From: Methylomonas aurea | GTDB taxonomy: Bacteria; Pseudomonadota; Gammaproteobacteria; Methylococcales; Methylomonadaceae | Assembly: GCF_024505045.1 (NCBI RefSeq) | Contig: NZ_JANIBM010000003.1 | Coordinates: forward strand, 1-64,000 | Reading direction: 5' to 3' | DNA length: 64,000 nt | Part shown: positions 20,754-29,852 of the stretch, one piece after another | How the letters are laid out: the number at the start of each line of letters is the position of its first letter | Numbering within the stretch: the first letter of the stretch is position 1 | Made by a program: the position numbers and the translations under genes | The notes under the pieces: model-generated | Databases searched by the model: none | Seen by the model: the letters and a program-made list of their open reading frames with translations, nothing else | Told to the model about the DNA's origin: nothing

Positions 20754-22043
20754 TCAGTTGCGGCCTTTGCCGCCTGCGGCGTTCAATTCCGTCCGCAATT
20801 TGTTATGGTCGAGTTCGCCTTCGGAATGGGAGATGACGATGGCCGCCACCGCATTGCCGACCAAGTTGGTCAGGGCGCGGGCTTCGGACATGAAACGGTC
20901 GATACCCAGGATCAGCGACAGAGCGGCCACCGGCACGGCCGGCACCACGCTCAGCGTCGCTGCCAGCGTGATAAAGCCGGCGCCGCTGACGCCGGACGCG
21001 CCCTTGCTGGTCAGCATCGCCACCAGCAACAAGCTCAGTTGTTGGCCGAGCGGCAGCTCGATATTCAGGGCTTGGGCCATGAACAGCGCCGCCATGGTCA
21101 GATAGATGTTGGTGCCGTCCAGATTGAACGAGTAGCCCGACGGTACCACCAGGCCGACCACCGCGCGCGAGCAACCCAGCCTTTCCAGTTTCTGCATCAG
21201 CGGCAGCAACGCCGATTCGGACGATGAAGTACCGAGCACAATCAGCAGTTCCGCGCGGAGATAGCCCAGCAATTTAACCAGGTTGAATCCGGCCAGAGCG
21301 GCGATACCGCCCAATACCAGGCTGATGAACAAGATGCAGCTCAGATAGAAGCAGCCCATCAGCGCCGCCAGCGGTTTCAGCGCGGCGATGCCGTATTTGC
21401 CGACCGTGAACGCCATGGCCGCGCCGGCACCGAGCGGCGCCAGTTTCATCACCAGATTCAGCATCGCGAAAAACAACTGCGCGCTTTCCTCGACGAAGCG
21501 GTGCACCGAGCGGCCGGCGTCGCCCATCCGCTGCAATGCGAAGCCGAATAGCACCGACACCAGCAACACCTGTAGCAAATCGCCGGAGCCGGTGAAGGCG
21601 TCGGTGAAGGTTTTCGGGATGATGTGCAATACAAAATCGGCAACGCTTTGGGTCTCGGCCTGCTGGACGAAGCCGGCCACAGCGCGCGGGTCCAGCGTTG
21701 CCGGATCGGCATTGAAACCGGCACCGGGTTTCAACAGATTGGCGACCAGCAGCCCGACGCCGAGGGCAAAGGTCGAGACGATTTCGAAATACAACAAGGC
21801 CTTGGCCCCGACCCGACCGGTTTTCTTCATGTCTTCGGCGCCGGCGATGCCGAGGACGATGGTGCAAAAAATCACCGGCGCGATCAGCATTTTCACCAGC
21901 GCGATAAAGGCGTCGCCGACCGGCTTGAATTGCACGGCGTGTCCGGCATCCAGCGCGCCGAACAGAGCGCCGCAAACGATGGCGGCCAATACGGCGAGAT
22001 ACAGGCGCGGCGAAGGCAGGGCAGGGTGCGGTAATTGAGTCAT
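20754..22043 (-). CDS. dctA: C4-dicarboxylate/cation symporter (DctA-type, DAACS family)
   Basis: Protein of 429 residues, the size of DctA. It should import succinate, fumarate or malate (possibly glutamate or aspartate) with protons or sodium across the inner membrane. Characteristic DAACS motifs are present: the serine-rich re-entrant loop [12 protein letters not shown], the substrate/cation motif [16 protein letters not shown], and [19 protein letters not shown]. About eight membrane helices are visible. The nearest gene on the same strand is the large kinase downstream, but the 370-bp gap makes a shared transcript unlikely. DctA and glutamate-type members are hard to separate by eye. Confidence 0.85.
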   Translation of the reverse strand: MTQLPHPALPSPRLYLAVLAAIVCGALFGALDAGHAVQFKPVGDAFIALVKMLIAPVIFCTIVLGIAGAEDMKKTGRVGAKALLYFEIVSTFALGVGLLVANLLKPGAGFNADPATLDPRAVAGFVQQAETQSVADFVLHIIPKTFTDAFTGSGDLLQVLLVSVLFGFALQRMGDAGRSVHRFVEESAQLFFAMLNLVMKLAPLGAGAAMAFTVGKYGIAALKPLAALMGCFYLSCILFISLVLGGIAALAGFNLVKLLGYLRAELLIVLGTSSSESALLPLMQKLERLGCSRAVVGLVVPSGYSFNLDGTNIYLTMAALFMAQALNIELPLGQQLSLLLVAMLTSKGASGVSGAGFITLAATLSVVPAVPVAALSLILGIDRFMSEARALTNLVGNAVAAIVISHSEGELDHNKLRTELNAAGGKGRN

Positions 22044-22151
22044 CGGCAGAATGAATGGCGGCGTTTGCGGGCGATCCGGTTATTATGCTACGGATTGCGG
22101 ACGAGGCGTCTGCGCGGAATTGGCCGCCACCGGCCGGGGGAGACTGGACAT

Positions 22152-22721
22152 ATGAGCGGATTCGGCCGGACGCGGCTTATCGGTATTTGGTTATTGGGGT
22201 TGGCCGGCTGCGCCGATATGGTCGTCATCGACGGGACGCTGGTGTTTCAGGGGGGCGATTCTGCCTGCATCGGCAGTGTCGCGGTGCCGGCGGCGGGGCT
22301 GGAGCCGATCGACGATGTGAAATTGATCGAGCTCGCCCGCGGCGCGCCCGGAGAAGGCAAACTTTGCACCGGCAAGGCCTACCAGGTTCAGCAAGCGTTG
22401 CCGGTGTACCGGGTATGGGACAGTAGCCGGCCTGCCAGCGAGTTCGGTAGCTGGTGGTCGTTTTCGCCGCCGGCCGCCAATCTCGACGCCTACCGCGAAG
22501 CCGAAGCGATTTGTCCGGAATGGAGTGCGCCGGACCGGCTCAGCGTCTGCCGGCTCAAGCCCGGTGCCCGGATTGCGGTCGGTCCGGGGCAAAGCGCGCA
22601 GTGTGCCGACGGTTCGAGTTATCCGCCATCCGCCGCGAACCAGGTCTTCATTCCGAACGATAACGCAAAAGGCAAGCTTTACGTCGAAGGCTGCGCGCCG
22701 GCCGTGCCCTGGCCGCAGTGA
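22152..22721 (+). CDS. Small lipoprotein of unknown function
   Basis: Protein of 189 residues with a lipoprotein signal (LIGIWLLGLAGC, Cys about residue 20), so it should be membrane-anchored in the periplasm or outer membrane. The mature part has no domain I recognise and contains several cysteines (for example SACIGS, KLCTGKAY, AICPEW, SVCRL, AQCADG, EGCAP), which may form disulfides. The start at 22152 is supported by GGGGGAGA a few bases upstream; the longer open frame from 22035 has no signal sequence. It lies between the divergent dctA and the convergent peptide transporter. Confidence 0.7.
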   Translation: MSGFGRTRLIGIWLLGLAGCADMVVIDGTLVFQGGDSACIGSVAVPAAGLEPIDDVKLIELARGAPGEGKLCTGKAYQVQQALPVYRVWDSSRPASEFGSWWSFSPPAANLDAYREAEAICPEWSAPDRLSVCRLKPGARIAVGPGQSAQCADGSSYPPSAANQVFIPNDNAKGKLYVEGCAPAVPWPQ

Positions 22722-22728
22722 CCACCTG

Positions 22729-24069
22729 TCACAGCGGTCCCAACGCCTTGCGCAGCAGCGGTTTCACCGCCAGAATCGCCAAGCCGGTGCCGATGCCCAG
22801 GCCGGCCAGCAACAGAAAAAACTCCGGTCTGGGCATGGTTTGGTAAAAGCTGCCGATATAACCCGACAGCAGATTGCCGAAGAAGGACGACAGGAACCAA
22901 ACCCCCATCAACAAACCGATCAGGCCGGGCGGCGAGATTTTGCTGACCAGCGACAAACCGACCGGCGACAGGTACAGCTCGCCCAGCGTATAGATCAGGG
23001 TACACAGAGCCAGCCATAGAAAACTGGTTTTGCCGGCCTGGGTGCCGCCGCCGACCGCAAAAATCAACACGAAGAACGAAGCGCCCAACAAAACGGCGCC
23101 CAAGGCCATTTTGCCGATGCTGGAGGCTTGGCGGCCGCGCGCGCTTTGCCGGCGGGCGTGGGCGTCGATCAGCGGTGCCAGGATGAAAATAAACGCCGGA
23201 TTCATTGATTGAAACCAGGTGGAGGGCATTTGCCAGCCGAACACCTGCCAATCGGTCTCGTGTTCGGCGAACAGTTGCAGCGTGTTGCCTTGCTGTTCGT
23301 AAACCGCCCAGAACATCACGTTCAGTAGCGCAATCGCGGAGAGCGCGGCGATGGCCTGGTAATCCCTGGCCGACAGCGTTTCGGCATGTTTCAGCGGCGG
23401 CGCGGGCTGCGCGGTCGCCGGCAGATATCGTCGGCCCCAGCCGTAAACCAGCAAGCCCAGCAGCATGCCGACGCCGGCGGCGGCGAAGCCGTAATGCCAG
23501 CCGTAGCGCTGGCCGAGGGTGCCGCACACCAGCGGCGAGAAAAATGCGCCCAGGTTGACGCCCATATAAAAAATGGTGAAGGCGCCGTCGCGGCGCGGAT
23601 CGCCGGGCGGATACAAGTCGCCGACCTGGCCGGAAATATTGGGTTTGAAGCAACCGTTGCCGACGATCAAAAACAACAGCGCCAGCAGGAACCAGGCCTC
23701 GCCGGCCATCAAAAAATGGCCGACCGCCATCAGGCTGCCGCCCAGCAGTACGGCGCGGCGCCGGCCTAGCACCCGGTCGGCCAGCATGCCGCCGAACAGC
23801 GGTGTCAAATAGACCAAGCCGGTATACAGCCCGTAAATCTGCGAGGCTAGCGCCTGCTGGCCGAGCGGGCCGAAAGCCGATTCCAGAAGCCGCTGCAGCA
23901 GCGGCAGTCCATATACCGCCTGGCCGTTTTGCGCCGGCTGCAGTAGATGTTCGGTCATGTACAGCACCAACAGGGCGCGCATCCCGTAATAGGAAAAGCG
24001 TTCCCACATCTCGGTGAAAAACAGTACGAACAGGCCGGCCGGATGGCCGAGAAAGCGTTTTTGCGTCAT
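22729..24069 (-). CDS. Proton-dependent oligopeptide transporter (POT family)
   Basis: Protein of 446 residues with about 12-14 membrane helices. The POT/PTR hallmark FFTEMWERFSYYGMRALLVL (ExxER-type motif) is at the N-terminus, followed by GGMLADRVLGRRRAVLLGG of the MFS loop. It should take up di- and tripeptides with protons. The ATG at 24069 gives the family start MTQKRFLGHP; the open frame from 24108 adds an unlikely leader. It diverges from the nit cluster and shares its 306-bp upstream region. Confidence 0.9.
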   Translation of the reverse strand: MTQKRFLGHPAGLFVLFFTEMWERFSYYGMRALLVLYMTEHLLQPAQNGQAVYGLPLLQRLLESAFGPLGQQALASQIYGLYTGLVYLTPLFGGMLADRVLGRRRAVLLGGSLMAVGHFLMAGEAWFLLALLFLIVGNGCFKPNISGQVGDLYPPGDPRRDGAFTIFYMGVNLGAFFSPLVCGTLGQRYGWHYGFAAAGVGMLLGLLVYGWGRRYLPATAQPAPPLKHAETLSARDYQAIAALSAIALLNVMFWAVYEQQGNTLQLFAEHETDWQVFGWQMPSTWFQSMNPAFIFILAPLIDAHARRQSARGRQASSIGKMALGAVLLGASFFVLIFAVGGGTQAGKTSFLWLALCTLIYTLGELYLSPVGLSLVSKISPPGLIGLLMGVWFLSSFFGNLLSGYIGSFYQTMPRPEFFLLLAGLGIGTGLAILAVKPLLRKALGPL

Positions 24070-24179
24070 GGTCGATAAAGTGAATCCGGTCCGGCCATCA
24101 TCGCACAAACCGCGCAGCCAAAGCCGGCAGGGGTGTTTCGAGCGCTATCGGTCCGGGCAAAATTCAAACGTAACAGTTA
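24070..24179. other. Left part of the spacer between the POT transporter and nit genes
   Basis: No gene. It should contain the transporter promoter on the minus strand. No convincing -35/-10 or sigma-54 element facing the nit cluster was found. Confidence 0.3.
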
Positions 24180-24375
24180 GGCGCGTTTTGGCGCCATACA
24201 GATCCGTTTTCAGTTGCATCTGTACCGAAAAATTATACGACTGACTGAATCTGTTCCGCCTCTATGCGCGTCAGTTAAGTATCTCCCGTCGATCGAACAC
24301 AGGATTGACAGTCATTGTTGTTCCCGGCGCCGCTCTCCGGCGCCGGGTTTTTTTTGCGATCATCAGGAGATTTAT
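24180..24375 (+). promoter_or_regulatory. Structured leader of the nit cluster (candidate attenuator or riboswitch)
   Basis: The spacer before nitB holds a series of RNA-foldable elements: GGCGC/GCGCC (24180-24195), ACAGAT/ATCTGT (24198-24223), ACTGAC/GTCAGT (24240-24275) and TGACAGTCA (24306-24314). They end in the perfect terminator at 24323-24355, which stops just before AGGAG (24365-24369) and the start codon (24376). Segments 24239-24243 and 24309-24313 could pair as an alternative to the third hairpin. The layout suggests transcription control by antitermination; I recognise no known riboswitch class. Confidence 0.45.
24323..24355 (+). terminator. Perfect intrinsic terminator inside the nit leader
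   Basis: CCCGGCGCCG (24323-24332) and CGGCGCCGGG (24338-24347) form a 10-bp perfect GC stem with a 5-nt loop, followed by eight T residues (24348-24355). It lies 20 bp before the first nit start codon and downstream of any promoter in the spacer. Confidence 0.88.
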
Positions 24376-24858
24376 ATGCCAGCCGTTACCGCGCCCGCCC
24401 ACCAGAAAGGCGACTTTTTTGTCGATTTCGAAGAAAAGGTATTTGAAGACGTCAAAGCCGAGCCGGGCCAGAAAGCCCTGGTCAAATTCCACACCGTCGC
24501 CTTCGAAGGCTCGATCGGCTTCGTCAATTTGTTGCAAGCCACGCGCCTGCAACGCAAAGGTTTCGAAACCTCCATTCTGCTGTACGGCCCCGGCGTGACG
24601 CTGGGTCTGCAACGCGGCTTTCCGCGCCTGGGCGACGAGTCATTTCCGGGTCACCAAAACTACGCCAACCAAATTGCCAAATTCATCGAGGAGGGCGGCA
24701 AGGTCTACGCCTGCCGCTTCGCGTTGCAAGCTTTGTACGGTCACGGCGAACCCAGCCTGCTGCCGGGCATTCTCCCGATCAGCCCATTGGACGTGTTAGA
24801 TATCGTGTTGCTGCACCAGCGCGATAACGCCTTCATCCTGGATACCTGGACTTTGTAA
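24376..24858 (+). CDS. nitB: Nit1C cluster protein, MSMEG_0572/Sll0783 family
   Basis: Protein of 160 residues and first gene of the Nit1C cluster. The family (MSMEG_0572 in mycobacteria, Sll0783 in Synechocystis, NitB in Pseudomonas) is conserved with the nitrilase but has no proven biochemical activity. The sequence is soluble, with an alpha/beta DsrE-like appearance ([20 protein letters not shown], then [16 protein letters not shown]) and one conserved cysteine ([12 protein letters not shown]). AGGAG precedes the ATG. Sll0783 responds to nitrogen starvation in Synechocystis; here expression probably depends on the terminator-containing leader. Confidence 0.88.
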   Translation: MPAVTAPAHQKGDFFVDFEEKVFEDVKAEPGQKALVKFHTVAFEGSIGFVNLLQATRLQRKGFETSILLYGPGVTLGLQRGFPRLGDESFPGHQNYANQIAKFIEEGGKVYACRFALQALYGHGEPSLLPGILPISPLDVLDIVLLHQRDNAFILDTWTL

Positions 24859-24875
24859 GCCCAAATCAGCCGCAG

Positions 24876-24892
24876 GGTACGCACCGCGTACC
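24876..24892. repeat. Short palindromic element between nitB and nitC
   Basis: GGTACGC-ACC-GCGTACC is a perfect 7-bp inverted repeat in the 117-bp gap after nitB. Without a T run it is not a typical terminator; it may be a fragment of a dispersed repeat or an mRNA processing or stability element. Confidence 0.55.
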
Positions 24893-24975
24893 TTATTTGC
24901 GCCTTTCAAGGCTAACGCTGCGGAAGGTACTCGATGCGTATCTCATATCCAGACCCAGCCACAGGAGACTCAATT

Positions 24976-25983
24976 GTGACCACGCCCCACATTGTCAGAG
25001 CCGCGGCGGTGCAGATCGCACCGGTGTTCGAATCGGCGACCGCCACCGGCGACAAGGTTTGCCAGTCCATCAGCGATGCCGCCGCGAAAGGCGCGCAAAT
25101 CGCGGTATTCCCGGAAACCTTCGTGCCCTATTACCCCTACTTTTCCTTCGTATTGCCACCGGTCGCCCAGGGACGCGAACATTTGAAACTCTACGATAAT
25201 GCGCCGACGGTACCCGGCCCTATCACCGATGCGGTGGCGGCGCAAGCCAAGGCTCATGGCGTAGTCGTGGTGTTGGGCATCAACGAGCGTGACCACGGCA
25301 GCCTCTACAACACCCAATTGATTTTCGACGAAACCGGCCGACTGGCGCTGAAACGCCGCAAGATCACTCCGACCTACCACGAACGCATGGTCTGGGGCCA
25401 AGGCGACGGCGCCGGCCTCAAAGTCGTCGAAACCGGCATCGGCCGCATCGGCGCCCTGGCCTGCTGGGAACATTACAACCCGCTGGCCCGCTACGCGTTG
25501 ATGGCCCAGCACGAACAAATCCATTGCAGCCAGTTTCCGGGTTCCCTGGTGGGGCCCATCTTCGCCGAGCAAATCGAAGTGACGATACGCCACCACGCCC
25601 TGGAATCCGGTTGCTTCGTGGTCAACGCCACCGGTTGGCTGAGCGACGAGCAAATCGATGCGGTCACCGCCGATCCGAGCCTGCAAAAAGCCCTGCGCGG
25701 CGGTTGCTGCACGGCCATCATCTCGCCGGAAGGCCAACACGTCGTCGAACCCTTGCGCGCAGGCGAAGGCATCCTGATCGCCGATCTGGATCTCAATTTG
25801 ATCGCCAAGCGTAAGCGCATGATGGATTCGGTCGGACACTACGCCCGCCCGGAACTGCTCAGCCTGCGCCTAGACGACAGGCCGGCCGTGCCGATGTTCA
25901 GCGGACAGTCGCTCAACAATCCAGCCGCCACCTCACCCATCAGCCAAGCAGGAGAACGCCATGAGTCCATTAGCCTTGGCTGA
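24976..25983 (+). CDS. nitC: Nit1 nitrilase
   Basis: Protein of 335 residues of the carbon-nitrogen hydrolase superfamily, nitrilase branch 1, which hydrolyses nitriles to acid and ammonia. The catalytic triad is visible: Glu47 in [13 protein letters not shown], Lys129 in [14 protein letters not shown] and Cys163 in [12 protein letters not shown]. The GTG at 24976 is chosen because ACAGGAGA lies seven bases before it and the protein then starts with the conserved [15 protein letters not shown]; an ATG at 24934 has no ribosome site. In Pseudomonas the equivalent gene cluster is needed for growth on cyanide. The natural substrate is not established. The 3' end overlaps the radical SAM gene by 23 bp. 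Confidence 0.93.
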   Translation: MTTPHIVRAAAVQIAPVFESATATGDKVCQSISDAAAKGAQIAVFPETFVPYYPYFSFVLPPVAQGREHLKLYDNAPTVPGPITDAVAAQAKAHGVVVVLGINERDHGSLYNTQLIFDETGRLALKRRKITPTYHERMVWGQGDGAGLKVVETGIGRIGALACWEHYNPLARYALMAQHEQIHCSQFPGSLVGPIFAEQIEVTIRHHALESGCFVVNATGWLSDEQIDAVTADPSLQKALRGGCCTAIISPEGQHVVEPLRAGEGILIADLDLNLIAKRKRMMDSVGHYARPELLSLRLDDRPAVPMFSGQSLNNPAATSPISQAGERHESISLG

Positions 25984-27073
25984 CGCCGGCACGGCGGCTT
26001 TGCTGCTCGATCTGCAATCCTTTGGGCTACGCCTGGAAGACAGTGAGGTTGGTATCGCCGGCCGGCGCGGCGGCGCCGGGCCTTCCGACCACAAGGCCGT
26101 CAAATTCGGCGGGCGGACGGTGATGGTTCCGATCGCCACCGCCTCGGCCTGCGAGTCGCCCTTCGTCGCCGGCAAGCCCGACCAGCACGGCATCAGCGAA
26201 ATTCGCCGCGACGGCGTCGTCGTCAACCACATCGAATTTCCGCGCCAGCCGCGCTTTTACGAGTTGCAAACTGCCGACGGCATCCCATACTCGCAGATTG
26301 CCACATTGCATTCATCGGACGTACTGGCCACCACGCTACTGCAATCCTGCATCCGCTACGGCAACCGCAACACCTCCTGCCAATTTTGCGCCATCGGCGA
26401 GTCGCTGGCGGCCGGCAAGACCATATTGCGCAAGACGCCCGAGCAACTGGCCGAGGTCGCCAAAGCCGCCGTCGAGTTGGACGCCGTCAAGCACATGGTG
26501 ATGACCACCGGTACGCCGAATCTGACCGACCGGGGCGCAGCCATGCTCTGCGAAAGCGCCCAAGCCGTCAAAGCGGCAGTCGATCTGCCCATTCAAGGCC
26601 AATGCGAGCCGCCGGACGACGACATCTGGTTCGAACGCATGAAAGCCTGCGGCATCGATAGTTTGGGCATGCATCTGGAAGCCGTGACGCCGGACGTGCG
26701 CGCCCGCATCATGCCCGGCAAGGCCGGCGTACCGCTGGAACGCTATATGGACGCCTTCGACGCGGCGGTAAAAGTATTTGGCCGTGGTCAAGTCAGCACT
26801 TACATCCTGGCTGGACTCGGCGATACGCCGGAAGCGATTTTGGCGATGTCCGAACGCTTGATCGGCAAAGGCGTTTACCCCTTCGTCGTGCCGTTCGTGC
26901 CGATCACCGGCACGCCGCTGGAAAACCATCCGGCGCCGACGCCTGCCTTCATGGCGCAAATCCTGCCGAAACTCGGCGCGATGTTGAAACAAGCGAACCT
27001 GCTATCCCAAGACATCAAAGCCGGCTGCGCCAAATGCGGGGCCTGCTCGGCACTGGCCAGCTACGAGGTGTGA
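25961..27073 (+). CDS. nitD: Radical SAM protein, MSMEG_0568 family (Nit1C)
   Basis: Protein of 370 residues with a radical SAM fold. The cluster cysteines are spaced unusually: Cys130, Cys140 and Cys143 ([18 protein letters not shown]), CX9CX2C in place of the canonical CX3CX2C. A second cysteine group at the C-terminus (CAKCGAC, residues 356, 359 and 362) could hold an auxiliary iron-sulfur centre. The family occurs only in Nit1C-type clusters and its reaction is unknown. A biosynthetic or modifying radical step on the nitrile-linked metabolite is an inference. It overlaps the nitrilase gene by 23 bp and is followed one base later by the GNAT gene, so translation is coupled. Confidence 0.9.
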   Translation: MSPLALADAGTAALLLDLQSFGLRLEDSEVGIAGRRGGAGPSDHKAVKFGGRTVMVPIATASACESPFVAGKPDQHGISEIRRDGVVVNHIEFPRQPRFYELQTADGIPYSQIATLHSSDVLATTLLQSCIRYGNRNTSCQFCAIGESLAAGKTILRKTPEQLAEVAKAAVELDAVKHMVMTTGTPNLTDRGAAMLCESAQAVKAAVDLPIQGQCEPPDDDIWFERMKACGIDSLGMHLEAVTPDVRARIMPGKAGVPLERYMDAFDAAVKVFGRGQVSTYILAGLGDTPEAILAMSERLIGKGVYPFVVPFVPITGTPLENHPAPTPAFMAQILPKLGAMLKQANLLSQDIKAGCAKCGACSALASYEV

Positions 27074-27074
27074 G

Positions 27075-27617
27075 ATGTGGATCGACGACTTTAAACCCTA
27101 TTTCGCCAACGAATACCTGATCAAGTTCGTCACCCAGGACTGGGAGCGCCAACAAATGCGGGCCTTGCGCCAAGCCGTGTTCTGCGAGGAGCAAGGCATC
27201 TTCGCCGGCGACGACCGGGACGATATCGACAATATCGCCACGCCGATCGTCGCTATCGCCTGTCTAGCCGGCACACCCGACCGAGTGGTCGGCACCGTGC
27301 GCATACACGAAGAAAAACCCGGCGTCTGGTGGGGCTCGCGCTTGGCGGTCGATCAGGACTACCGCAAGCAAGGCAGTCTCGGCGCGGCCTTGATCAAGCT
27401 AGCGGTGACTTCCGCCCATGCCCAGGGCTGCAATACCTTTTTAGCGCAGGTGCAGGCACGCAACCAACTGCTATTCCGGCGCCTGCACTGGCGCTCGCTA
27501 AAGGAAATCGAAGTCCACGGCCGTTCGCATTATCTGATGCAGGCCGATCTGGATTGGTATCCGCCCTATGCCGACGGCGCCATCGGTTTCGTCGCCACCT
27601 CCCGGATTGCGGCATGA
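27075..27617 (+). CDS. nitE: GNAT N-acetyltransferase, MSMEG_0567/Sll0786 family (Nit1C)
   Basis: Protein of 180 residues with the GNAT acyl-CoA fold: RLAVDQDYRKQGSLGAALIK contains the acetyl-CoA loop, and FLAQVQARNQLLFRRLHW the following strand-helix. It resembles homoserine-lactone-synthase-like N-acyltransferases at its N-terminus (MRALRQAVFCEEQGIF). In some bacteria this domain is fused to the AIRS-like domain encoded by the next gene; here they are separate and overlap by 4 bp (ATGA), which supports a physical partnership. Acceptor substrate unknown. Confidence 0.9.
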   Translation: MWIDDFKPYFANEYLIKFVTQDWERQQMRALRQAVFCEEQGIFAGDDRDDIDNIATPIVAIACLAGTPDRVVGTVRIHEEKPGVWWGSRLAVDQDYRKQGSLGAALIKLAVTSAHAQGCNTFLAQVQARNQLLFRRLHWRSLKEIEVHGRSHYLMQADLDWYPPYADGAIGFVATSRIAA

Positions 27618-28675
27618 GTGCGCTGGCCGAATTGACGCTGAGCATCCGGCAAGGCTTGGGGCTGGCACATAAGCGCGACATCGCCGAGGTGGTTGAGAGG
27701 CTTTATGGTTCCCACGCTCCGCGTGGGAACCTAACCCCGGACGCTCCAGCGTCCAGAACCGCGAAGCGGTTCAGTCTCCATTCCGACGCGGAGCATCGGA
27801 ACGATGGCCTCACACCGGTCGGCGACGACTGCGCGGCGATTCCGGACGGCGATGGTTATTTATTGCTAGCAACCGAAGGCTATTTAAACGACTTCGTTGC
27901 CAGCCAGCCCTGGTTTGCCGGCTATTGCGGGGTGATGGTCAACGTCAGCGACATTTACGCGATGGGCGGCCGGCCGATCGCGGTGGTCGATGCGCTTTGG
28001 AGCGACGGCGCAAATCAAGCCAAACCGATCCTGGAAGGCTTGGCGACCGCCGCGCAAATTTACGGTGTGCCGGTGGTCGGCGGGCATAGCAACCTAAGAA
28101 ACGACCGGCCGCAGCTGTCGGTGGCGATCCTGGGCCGCGCCAAGCAGTTGCTTAGCAGTTTCGCCGCCAAACCGGGCCAACAACTGCTCGCGGCCATCGA
28201 CCTGCGCGGCCACTTCCGCGAACCTTTTATATGGTGGGACGCCAGCACCGGCGCGCCGCCCGAGCGTCTGCGCCAGGATTTGGAAATCCTGCCGACGCTG
28301 GCTGAAAACGGCCTGTGCGCATCCGCTAAAGATATTAGCAATGCCGGCGTCGTCGGCACCTTATTGATGCTGCTGGAATGCTCGGGCCTCGGTGCCGTAA
28401 TCGATATCGACGCGATACCGCGGCCGGAGGCTATCGAGATGGAACGCTGGCTGTGCTGCTTTCCAAGCTTCGGTTTCGTGCTCGCCGTCGACAGCGAGAA
28501 CAGTACGGCGGTGATTAAACGCTTCAGCCAACGCGGCATCGCTTGCGCAGCGATAGGTCTCACCGACGCCAGCCGCAAGATCCGACTGGCGCTTGGCGAT
28601 GAACGGCAAACACTCTGGGATTTGGACGAACAGCCCTTGACCGGCTGCGGCTTGATCACTGCTAGCGAGGTTTGA
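27614..28675 (+). CDS. nitF: AIRS-like protein, Sll0787 family (Nit1C), with an in-frame repeat insertion
   Basis: Protein of 353 residues related to aminoimidazole ribotide synthetase/hydrogenase-maturation HypE, a fold that phosphorylates and dehydrates amides using ATP. The ATP-binding entry TPVGDDCAAIPDGDG and the glycine-rich GVPVVGGHSNLRND are typical. Between residues 30 and 67 about 36 residues (beginning YGSHAPRGNLTPDAPASRTA) are encoded by a palindromic repeat array at 27701-27808, inserted in frame between VVERL and the ATP-binding motif. The reading frame stays open, so a full-length but altered protein is expected. Whether it is active is uncertain. It overlaps the GNAT gene by 4 bp. 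Confidence 0.88.
   Translation: MSALAELTLSIRQGLGLAHKRDIAEVVERLYGSHAPRGNLTPDAPASRTAKRFSLHSDAEHRNDGLTPVGDDCAAIPDGDGYLLLATEGYLNDFVASQPWFAGYCGVMVNVSDIYAMGGRPIAVVDALWSDGANQAKPILEGLATAAQIYGVPVVGGHSNLRNDRPQLSVAILGRAKQLLSSFAAKPGQQLLAAIDLRGHFREPFIWWDASTGAPPERLRQDLEILPTLAENGLCASAKDISNAGVVGTLLMLLECSGLGAVIDIDAIPRPEAIEMERWLCCFPSFGFVLAVDSENSTAVIKRFSQRGIACAAIGLTDASRKIRLALGDERQTLWDLDEQPLTGCGLITASEV
27701..27808. repeat. Four-hairpin palindromic repeat inside the AIRS-like gene
   Basis: Four consecutive inverted repeats: GGTTCCCACGC/GCGTGGGAACC (27707-27731, 11-bp arms, 3-nt loop), GGACGC/GCGTCC (27739-27754), GAACCGC/GCGGTTC (27756-27772) and TTCCGA/TCGGAA (27781-27801). The GTTCCCACGCTCCGCGTGGG type is a widespread dispersed intergenic repeat of proteobacteria. 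Here it sits within a reading frame without breaking it. Confidence 0.9.
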
Positions 28676-28676
28676 C

Positions 28677-29852
28677 ATGCAGAAATTAAAAATCGCGATG
28701 CTGACTCATTCGGTCAATCCGCGCGGCGGCGTGGTCCACGCCCTGGAACTGGCCGAAGCTCTACACGACCTGGGCCACGATGTGAGCTTGATCGCCCCCG
28801 CCGAGCTCGGCAAAGACTTGTTCCGGCCGGTGCGCTGCAAGACGGTGTTGATACCGCTAATGGGTTTGGCCGGCGATTTGGTTGCCACCGTTGGCCAACG
28901 CATCCAGGCCTATGTCGATTATTTCGTCCACAGCAACCGGGAAGACTACGACATTTACCACGCCCAGGACGCGATCAGCGGCTGCGCGCTGGCGGAGTTG
29001 AAGCAAGCCGGCATGATCCGGACGTTCATTCGTACCGTGCATCACTTGGACCGTTTCGACGACGACCGGCTCAACGCATGGCAAACCGCATCGTTTCTCG
29101 CCGCCGATTATGTGCTGTGCGTCAGCCGGCTCTGGCAAGACCGATTACTTCAGGACTACGGCATCGCCGCGCAATTGATCAACAACGGCGTCGATACCCG
29201 GCGCTTTAATCCGCTCCCGCACGCCAACGACGAAGCCTTGCGCCGTTTGCTGGGCCTGAACCGCGGCGGGCCGGTATTTCTGGCGGTCGGCGGCGTGGAG
29301 CGGCGCAAGAACACGTTGCGGATATGCCAAGCTTTTCGGCAACTGCTCAGACAACGCCCGGACGCGCAATTGGTGATTGCCGGCGGCGCCAGCTTGCTCG
29401 ACCACGACGACTATCGCCGCCGGTTCGCAGTCGAACTGGCCGCCAGCGGCATCGCGGACGGTCCCGGCCAGCCACTGCTGGTTACCGGCCCGTTGCCGGA
29501 CGCCGATCTGCCGCCTTTGTTCCGCCTGGCCGACGCGTTGGTATTTCCGTCGCTGACCGAAGGTTTCGGTTTAGTGGTTTTGGAAGCCATCGCCTCCGGC
29601 ACGCCGGTGGTAGTTTCGGACCGGCCGCCGTTTACCGGCTATTTGCGGCGGGACGACGGCGTCTGGTGCGACCCGGAACGGGTCGATTCGATCGCCGGCG
29701 CCATGCTGGCCGCCGCCGAAACCTTTCCTCGGTCGCGCCTGCCCGCCATCGCCGAACGCTTGGCCGCCGAGTATTCCTGGCAGCGTTCGGCGCAAACCCA
29801 TTTGAACCATTACCGTTCGTTATTCGCAACCCAAGGAACCGCCCATGCCTGA
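28677..29852 (+). CDS. Glycosyltransferase, MSMEG_0565 family (Nit1C)
   Basis: Protein of 391 residues with the GT-B fold of family 4 glycosyltransferases. The N-terminal Rossmann half opens MLTHSVNPRGGVVHALELAE; the C-terminal half carries the nucleotide-sugar motif FPSLTEGFGLVVLEAIASGT with the conserved E-x7-E, plus VGGVERRKNTL. It would transfer a sugar from an activated donor to an unknown acceptor. Its presence implies that the Nit1C pathway builds or modifies a small molecule as well as hydrolysing nitriles. It starts one base after the AIRS-like stop and overlaps the next gene by 8 bp. Confidence 0.9.
   Translation: MQKLKIAMLTHSVNPRGGVVHALELAEALHDLGHDVSLIAPAELGKDLFRPVRCKTVLIPLMGLAGDLVATVGQRIQAYVDYFVHSNREDYDIYHAQDAISGCALAELKQAGMIRTFIRTVHHLDRFDDDRLNAWQTASFLAADYVLCVSRLWQDRLLQDYGIAAQLINNGVDTRRFNPLPHANDEALRRLLGLNRGGPVFLAVGGVERRKNTLRICQAFRQLLRQRPDAQLVIAGGASLLDHDDYRRRFAVELAASGIADGPGQPLLVTGPLPDADLPPLFRLADALVFPSLTEGFGLVVLEAIASGTPVVVSDRPPFTGYLRRDDGVWCDPERVDSIAGAMLAAAETFPRSRLPAIAERLAAEYSWQRSAQTHLNHYRSLFATQGTAHA

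Noticed and set aside
24212-24240. A sigma-70 promoter TTGCAT...TATACG in the nit leader
   Set aside because: The spacing between the two boxes is about 14 bp, too short, and no better pair was found, so no promoter is claimed.
27701-27808. CRISPR-like array because of regularly placed palindromes
   Set aside because: The four hairpins differ in sequence and spacing, there are no identical repeats with unique spacers, and the stretch is inside a reading frame.
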